Source: Pseudomonadota bacterium (GTDB taxonomy: Bacteria > Pseudomonadota > Alphaproteobacteria > Micropepsales > Micropepsaceae). Taken from it: 20,728 bases of DNA. The notes below the pieces were generated by a model that was not told the DNA's origin, did no database searches, and saw only the letters and a program-made list of their open reading frames with translations. The stretch's first letter is position 1. Each line of letters starts with the position of its first letter. Location: contig JAKBAU010000022.1 of the NCBI GenBank assembly GCA_021808875.1, positions 1 through 20,728 on the forward strand. Direction: 5' to 3'. Positions 16,165 to 20,728 of the stretch are shown piece after piece. Made by a program: the position numbers and the translations under genes.

Positions 16165-16539
16165 CTAGGTGGCCACCGCCGGCGTCGACCGCCCCACGGA
16201 CCTGGCTGCCTCTACCCCGTCGACGGCCTTTCTGGGCCTGGGAATGCCCGACACGTCACGCCCAGTCACGGACGAGGCCCCTCGGCGTTGTTCGCAAATC
16301 CAGAGCGCGACGTCACGAGCAAGTGCGAACCTGCCGCGCCGCGTCGGAATGTGGAAGAGTGGCACCGGCACCGTCCCGCGTGCCAGTGCCTGGCGAAATG
16401 CATCGCCGGAGCGATAGCCCAGGGCCTTGACGAGCGCACTGGACGGAAGCATCGGGCCGAATTGGCGAACGAATTCGTCGTTCAGCGCTTGCGCCAACGG
16501 ATCGCCAGCTAGATCATCGACGTCGCCGTGCCTTTGCAT
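16165..16539 (-). CDS. Small winged-helix-like DNA-binding protein
   Basis: A 124-aa protein. ATG 16539 is chosen (AGGA just upstream) over a TTG at 16608 with no ribosome binding site. The core LNDEFVRQFGPMLPSSALVKALGYRSGDAFRQALARGTVPVPLFHIPTRRGRFALARDVALWICEQR reads as a helix-turn-helix followed by a wing, in the style of AlpA/excisionase-like proteins, with the RGRFALARD turn as the wing. The tail is basic and Pro-rich. It is divergent from the 308-aa gene, ends at the terminator beside the tnsA control region, and is a good candidate to bind the inverted repeats there. I do not know its name. Confidence 0.65.
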   Translation of the reverse strand: MQRHGDVDDLAGDPLAQALNDEFVRQFGPMLPSSALVKALGYRSGDAFRQALARGTVPVPLFHIPTRRGRFALARDVALWICEQRRGASSVTGRDVSGIPRPRKAVDGVEAARSVGRSTPAVAT

Positions 16540-16652
16540 CGGTCCTGCCTCGTGCTGTGTTGTCACCTGATCGTAGGGGCCGAGGCGCGCAATGAATAGC
16601 GGTGACAAGGTCCACGCTAACGACCCTATTCGGGGACGTGCCGGAGCGCTAA

Positions 16653-17579
16653 GTGATTGAAACGTCGGAACAATCGCTGGACGAATTCGTTTTCGCGTCG
16701 ACGACGCGAAAACGTGCGCACACCGATCAGAACGGCATCGTGGACCGACTGCGGACCGTCTACTGGTTCCACACTATTCGCCGTTGTTTGCAAAGCAGCT
16801 CGGCCTACGACGTCGCCAAACGCATCGGCATCATCCCTGGCTCGGGGATGAACGCGGTCTCCGGAAACGAGAAGAAGTGGCATCGCTACCGCCGAGGCAT
16901 ACAGGTACCACGAAGATCCCTGGTGGACAGGGTCGGCCAGGCTGTTGCCGCAAGCCGAGCCGCCTTCGATCATGTCCTGTGGGACGTCCTTCGCCTCGAC
17001 AAGATTGCCGACAACGGCCAAGAGGAGGGGCTGCTTCGGCAGCTACATCCCGATGTCCAGCGAGCGGTTCGATGCAAGGGGGCGCCTTTCGATAGCCCCT
17101 TCATCCCCGTGCTCGAATGGCACGACATGCGAGTCAAAATGCTGGAGCGGCGTCCGAGCGTGGACACGATCGCATGCCTGACCATCGGCATGATGAGCGC
17201 CGCACGTGACGGTGCGAGCCTGCAGGCCCAGCGCCTCAGCTATTCCATCTGCCGAGTCCTGCTGCTGCTTGGGCCGGTGCTCTACGCGCACGGCGTTGCA
17301 CGTCCGCTCGCTGACTACTTCGAAAGTCGGGTGCTCCCAATGGGCACCCATGAAATACATCGCTACGGCTTCGGAGGACGCGGCTACCTACCCAGCGCCC
17401 GGCTGCTCAGCCGCGCGGCGAGGGCCATCGACGCAAACGACAACCACCAGAGCACACCCCAGGAGTTGATGGAATTGCTACTGGAACTGTTGGACGGCCG
17501 CCACTGGGATGACTCGATCTCGACCACCGTCTGCCCGCGACTGATCTACGTCAAGCGGGAGCAAGCCAATGGCCAATGA
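16653..17579 (+). CDS. Unknown 308-aa protein divergent from winged-helix gene
   Basis: A 308-aa protein from GTG 16653; GGAG six bases upstream (16643-16646) supports this start. The N-terminal third (TVYWFHTIRRCLQSSSAYDVAKRIGIIPGSGMNAVSGNEKKWHRYRRGIQVPRRSLVDRVG) looks like a DNA-binding or RNA-binding segment built around an HTH-like unit. The rest is helical with no catalytic signature I can name. It is GC-rich like tnsABC and unlike the PARIS-like pair that follows. Its position beside the tns operon suggests a core or regulatory gene of this element rather than cargo. It is too short and too different to be TnsE. Confidence 0.65.
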   Translation: MIETSEQSLDEFVFASTTRKRAHTDQNGIVDRLRTVYWFHTIRRCLQSSSAYDVAKRIGIIPGSGMNAVSGNEKKWHRYRRGIQVPRRSLVDRVGQAVAASRAAFDHVLWDVLRLDKIADNGQEEGLLRQLHPDVQRAVRCKGAPFDSPFIPVLEWHDMRVKMLERRPSVDTIACLTIGMMSAARDGASLQAQRLSYSICRVLLLLGPVLYAHGVARPLADYFESRVLPMGTHEIHRYGFGGRGYLPSARLLSRAARAIDANDNHQSTPQELMELLLELLDGRHWDDSISTTVCPRLIYVKREQANGQ

Positions 17580-17817
17580 GGAACCGTGCCCTCGAGCGCA
17601 TGTCTTTCGGCCGAAGCGGCCGGTGCGCAACCCTGGTCCAGACGTCCGCTTTGTATTACGGACGCATTCGCCGAGTGGAAGGTAAGGGCGCGCAGCCGAG
17701 ATGGTGTGCTCGACCCAATCCTACCGCCAAGGACGAAGCACTGGGAGCCTCGCGAAGTGCGGACAGAAACCAACGGACGAAACGTAAAGCGCACCTACGG
17801 TCGCGCCAGTTCTCTCA

Positions 17818-18753
17818 CTATGACTGGTTGCCCACACCTTCTTCTAGCTCTACCGAAGCAATTAGTGCTTTATTTACAGCCGCCCGATAGTGCGACATCA
17901 CGAGCGGATCCAACATGTGATGCGCGGCGCGCGCGAATGCATTAATTGCAGTACTTTTGATTATATATGTAGGAATGGATTTCTCACCGCTGAATATTTT
18001 ATAGAAATATGAAATTACGCAAATACTCAGGAACTCCCAAAGATGGCCGCGGATAATTTTCTCAGGCACCTCATCTTTCAATGCGTTATATACATCCCGA
18101 CTGACAGAGCAACTTTTTACGGATTCACGAAGTGATTCAACGTTTTTATTGAATTTTCTGATTTCCTGAGTGGGCACGAAAAAATAAATAGATGGGTTGA
18201 TTGGCACTCCAACAGAGGTCTCGCTACTCGGTATAAACTTTGTGCCATGCAATTTCGTAACGCAATCAATTCTTGAAATTCTGGCGAGTCTATGGGCGGC
18301 GCGCTCTACCGTGTTTTTGACAATATTGTCTTCTATTCCCGGAATGAGCGGCATTAAATCCCTTAGAACTCGGATAATCAAGCTCACCGTCCAAAAATCG
18401 TTTTCCCAGCTATACCCATGGGTGTGGATTAGGCGAGGATCAGGCAGCCAACTAGTTAGCAAACCTTCCCAGTCGCTATCAACGATACAAAAGCAATTTT
18501 TTATGTTGTCATTTTTAATTGACTTTGCATATTCTGCGACGGAATCTTTGCAGCCGACCACCTTGATCTTATAATTAATGGCGCCGTTAATCTCCTTAAG
18601 TACGGCCGCGTAGTATAATTCATCTTGGGTGAGAGTATCCGTCAATTTATGATGCTCTGGAAGGCATCTTCCTTCAACATATACCATGACGTCTGCCGAG
18701 TAGAACTTGGCAAGGTTGCGCAAGCCACTCGGGGTTCTCATGAAGGCAGTCAT
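17818..18753 (-). CDS. ariB: DUF4435/TOPRIM-like effector, PARIS AriB-like
   Basis: A 311-aa protein with the DUF4435 pattern: VMVYVEG with Glu27, FCIVDSDW with Asp92 and Asp94, and SWENDFW with Glu117. These are the acidic residues of a TOPRIM-like nuclease fold. Its ATG overlaps the stop of the ATPase gene (ATGA at 18750-18753). In the PARIS anti-phage system AriA, an ABC-type ATPase, holds AriB. When AriA senses phage anti-restriction proteins it releases AriB, which acts as a toxic nuclease (reported to cut tRNA). Gene order, sizes and motifs all fit. The DNA is AT-rich compared with neighbours, indicating recent gain. Other AAA/DUF4435 pairs exist, so the exact subtype is uncertain. Confidence 0.75.
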   Translation of the reverse strand: MTAFMRTPSGLRNLAKFYSADVMVYVEGRCLPEHHKLTDTLTQDELYYAAVLKEINGAINYKIKVVGCKDSVAEYAKSIKNDNIKNCFCIVDSDWEGLLTSWLPDPRLIHTHGYSWENDFWTVSLIIRVLRDLMPLIPGIEDNIVKNTVERAAHRLARISRIDCVTKLHGTKFIPSSETSVGVPINPSIYFFVPTQEIRKFNKNVESLRESVKSCSVSRDVYNALKDEVPEKIIRGHLWEFLSICVISYFYKIFSGEKSIPTYIIKSTAINAFARAAHHMLDPLVMSHYRAAVNKALIASVELEEGVGNQS

Positions 18754-20048
18754 ATTCCTATGCGCTCCATGTCGATGGTCTTCTTATCATGCAACCCGAC
18801 AATATCTGGAGAATGAGTCGCAAATATAATTTGCGCGTTCGGGTTGATTGATTTAATCGAACTTGTTAGCTTTTCTTGCCATTTAACATGCAGAGAAAGC
18901 TCCGGCTCATCGGCGATGTAGATGGCAGGTCGCTGCTCCTGCAACAGTGCCTCACCAAGAATGATGAAAAGCTGCTTTTCACCTGACGAGAGTTCATCAA
19001 ATTGAATGGGCTTATCCTTGTCAGTGACAGGCCTTCTTACGCCACTATAGACCACCAATTCTCCGCGCTTGGAGGTCTCAATGAACTTCCGGGGAGAAAG
19101 GAGATCATTGAACACGCGGAGAAAATTGTCCCTAGGGGAAAATATATTGAGCCTTCGCTCTTGCAGGGAATTATATTGTTGAACGAGGTAGTGCGCCTTT
19201 AATGCATTATATATTGCGCCCAACTCGAACATGGTGATGGGCTTGCCAAGTTTCGGTGCGGCGGCGCTGTAGTTGCTGAAGTGCGCATTGAGGGTTTTTT
19301 GATATTTTGCAGGGGCCACACCAAGTAGCTCAAAGGCTTTCTCGAGTGCGGTCCGCTCTTCGTCGAGATTTATATTTTTTACCAACTCGTTTAGCTTAAA
19401 CTCACTTTCCGAGTTAATCAATGATAGGAGACTGGCTTGCTGAAACTCCAATGTTTCATCCGCGTATCTCTTTGTTAATCGACCGAGGTATTTTACAATC
19501 TCGCTGTTAAGGTCGGCCACCTTCCTATCGACCATGGACACAAACTTTCGCTCTTCGTCGGGCGTAAATTCCTCGCTAGCGCGATTGATTGACAGCCACC
19601 GAACATTTAGAAGAGATTGGAGTTGCGCCCTAATATCATAGTACCTCGCTGCAAATCGCTCACGCCTCATCCTAGGCGGGATGTTTCTATATGCGCGCTC
19701 CTCCTCGAATTTGTCAAAATCGAAGAGAATCGGGTCTGCAGTTGAGGCGGCCCGGACTGCGTATTGGATAGAGCAAAATGGAGTATTTTCTTTTTGCGCC
19801 TTAATCACGTCGATTAGAGGTCGCTTTCGACTGCCTTTTGTTTTTAGCTTTATTTGTATTCGATCGTATTGAATACGATCGAGCCTATCAAAATCGCCCG
19901 TCAAAACGGCAGCAATTAAATTGATGACGGTCGTTTTTCCAGTTCCGTTTTGACCGATTAGAAAATTAAAATCATCATCAAACTCTAGCATTAGCGGTTC
20001 TGTCCGCCCCCAGAGGCCATCTATTCGAATATTTTCGACTAGGTTCAT
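18750..20048 (-). CDS. ariA: AAA/OLD-type ATPase, PARIS AriA-like
   Basis: A 432-aa ABC/OLD-type ATPase. ATG 20048 is chosen because GAGG lies five bases upstream and the family motif starts right after it (MNLVENIRIDGLW). Walker A is GQNGTGKT (32-39); the signature is LSSGEKQ (353-359); Walker B is IYIADEPE (376-383); the switch motif THSPD is at 411-415. A long helical insertion separates Walker A from the signature, as in SMC/Rad50-like ATPases. There is no C-terminal TOPRIM, which instead is supplied by the coupled downstream gene. In PARIS, AriA forms an assembly that captures the effector and monitors phage-encoded triggers. AT-rich composition matches its partner. Confidence 0.8.
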   Translation of the reverse strand: MNLVENIRIDGLWGRTEPLMLEFDDDFNFLIGQNGTGKTTVINLIAAVLTGDFDRLDRIQYDRIQIKLKTKGSRKRPLIDVIKAQKENTPFCSIQYAVRAASTADPILFDFDKFEEERAYRNIPPRMRRERFAARYYDIRAQLQSLLNVRWLSINRASEEFTPDEERKFVSMVDRKVADLNSEIVKYLGRLTKRYADETLEFQQASLLSLINSESEFKLNELVKNINLDEERTALEKAFELLGVAPAKYQKTLNAHFSNYSAAAPKLGKPITMFELGAIYNALKAHYLVQQYNSLQERRLNIFSPRDNFLRVFNDLLSPRKFIETSKRGELVVYSGVRRPVTDKDKPIQFDELSSGEKQLFIILGEALLQEQRPAIYIADEPELSLHVKWQEKLTSSIKSINPNAQIIFATHSPDIVGLHDKKTIDMERIGI

Positions 20049-20537
20049 CGCTACCTCAATGATCGTTGTCTGTAAGCGGCGCGCCACCCTCACGTCGAAC
20101 GAGCGCATCCGCAACGAAAACCCACTATGTTGATATCAACCTCACTCAATAATGGCTCGACCTCACAGTGCCCGCAATGCTGCCGTAGTGCGCCGCAGGG
20201 TCGGCTCTACACTGACCTACACAGCCAAAAATGGTAGCTGCCTGTCACGAGTGCCCCGTTTGAGGCTAGCCACCAGTTTGCACTAGCGGCTCCAGGCGAA
20301 ACGTAAGCTCAGATAGGCAGCATCATTGAGCGATCGCTTTCGGGCCTCCATTTCGGCTGCTCGAAAGATTGGAGGTGCTGCAATGCAGACGTCGGGTCCG
20401 GCCCGTCAAATGACCGCGAAGGCCGAGCTGCTGCCGTTGACCTCGACGAGCTATCCCTTCGTCACAAGATCAGGCGAGGATCTTGCTGATCGCAGCGAAC
20501 GCGCCGTCCAATCAGGCTCCAGCCCACGCCGTCCCCG
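20049..20537. other. Non-coding stretch between cargo and transposon right end
   Basis: About 490 bp with no gene I accept. It holds the ariA leader and the GTTGATATCAAC palindrome. A plus-strand open frame starts at ATG 20383 behind GGAGG and runs through the end repeats and antisense to glmS without a stop; I do not think it is a real gene. GC rises again after about 20160, so the boundary of the AT-rich cassette is near there. Confidence 0.5.
20129..20140. promoter_or_regulatory. 12-bp palindrome upstream of PARIS-like operon
   Basis: GTTGATATCAAC is a perfect 12-bp palindrome 81 bp upstream of the ATPase start. It could be an operator or part of the promoter; no regulator is assigned. 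Confidence 0.35.
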
Positions 20538-20604
20538 TGTCTACAACTTTGTCGCTTCGTCTACGACTTTATTGTCATGTCTACGACTTTATTGGCAAGG
20601 AACA
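20538..20604. repeat. Tn7-like right end with three TnsB-type sites
   Basis: Three direct repeats of GTCTACRACTTT begin at 20539, 20559 and 20579, exactly 20 bp apart. The two outer ones read GTCTACGACTTTATTG; the inner one is diverged (GTCTACAACTTTGTCG). The reverse complement, CAATAAAGTC, matches the core of Tn7 TnsB sites. From the last ATTG to the terminal ACA is 10 bases, the same as in Tn7, placing the end at 20604 (5' TGTTCCTTGC on the other strand). A second ACA ends at 20607, so the end could be 3 bp further. Confidence 0.85.

Positions 20605-20728
<124 letters not shown>

Larger units (their letters stand above)
1..20604. mobile_element. Tn7-like transposon in attTn7 (right part; left end outside window)
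   Basis: The window holds a complete tnsABC set, a TnsD-like selector, a second TniQ protein, and a right end with three tandem TnsB-type repeats ending in ACA, 25 nt from the glmS stop codon. Reading away from glmS the order is tnsA, tnsB, tnsC, as in Tn7. Two things differ from Tn7: about 4.6 kb of cargo separates tnsA from the right end, and tnsD/tniQ are convergent with tnsABC. I looked for a left end with the inverted repeat (AATAAAGTCGTAGAC) and did not see one, so the boundary at base 1 is only the window edge. Genes left of about 8200 are taken to be cargo by inference. They could be flanking DNA only if a diverged left end was missed. Confidence 0.75.

Noticed and set aside
16653..17579. 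TnsE (plasmid-targeting factor of Tn7)
   Set aside because: 308 aa against about 540 for TnsE, no recognisable similarity, and divergent placement outside the tns operon.
17576..17945. Two overlapping plus-strand ORFs (104 and 119 aa) after the 308-aa gene
   Set aside because: They overlap the 3' end of the ariB-like gene, have no ribosome binding site of note and no family. The gap does hold a small hairpin (GGCCG-AAG-CGGCC, 17609-17621) without a T run.

Overview
The window is a high-GC proteobacterial sequence, probably betaproteobacterial or xanthomonad. It ends inside the last 32 codons of glmS on the minus strand. I read most or all of it as the glmS-proximal part of a large Tn7-like transposon sitting in the classical attTn7 site. 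The right end is visible at 20538-20604: three 20-bp-spaced TnsB-type repeats ending in ACA, with 25 nt left before the glmS stop codon. No matching left end was seen, so the element appears to start outside the window.

Layout from left to right. (1) 2-4142 is a recombinase/partition-like module: the end of a small Cys-containing protein, a large serine recombinase, two ParB-like genes joined by ATGA overlaps, and a small downstream ORF. No ParA is present. (2) 4451-6857 has lower GC and carries a membrane-anchored receiver-domain protein, a putative ADP-ribosyltransferase-like protein and a translationally coupled gene of unknown function. (3) 7125-8004 carries two antitoxin-like genes, a HigA-type and an RHH-type, with no recognisable toxins. 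(4) 8248-15967 is the transposition core. tnsD, a small Xre/Cro regulator and a second tniQ run rightward. tnsC, tnsB and tnsA (transcribed A-B-C) run leftward and converge with them. (5) 15968-17579 holds an inverted-repeat-rich control region upstream of tnsA, a bidirectional terminator and a divergent pair: a small winged-helix-like protein and a 308-aa unknown. (6) 17818-20048 is an AT-rich two-gene cassette, an OLD/AAA-type ATPase with a DUF4435-like effector, closely resembling the PARIS anti-phage system (AriA/AriB). (7) 20049-20604 is non-coding and includes the transposon right end, followed by attTn7 and glmS.

How it fits together: TnsA and TnsB would cut and join the ends, TnsC would regulate them, and TnsD would direct insertion next to glmS. 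The second, shorter TniQ protein implies an additional target-selection route. No cas genes or CRISPR arrays are visible. The Xre gene lies between the two selectors, behind its own promoter-like sequence with ATGCAT repeats, so it could control which selector is made. The cargo (PARIS-like pair, ART-like cluster, antitoxins, recombinase module) fits the known habit of Tn7-like elements to carry defence and nested mobile genes. The most novel-looking parts are the dual-TniQ architecture with its intervening regulator and the receiver/ART-like/unknown cluster.
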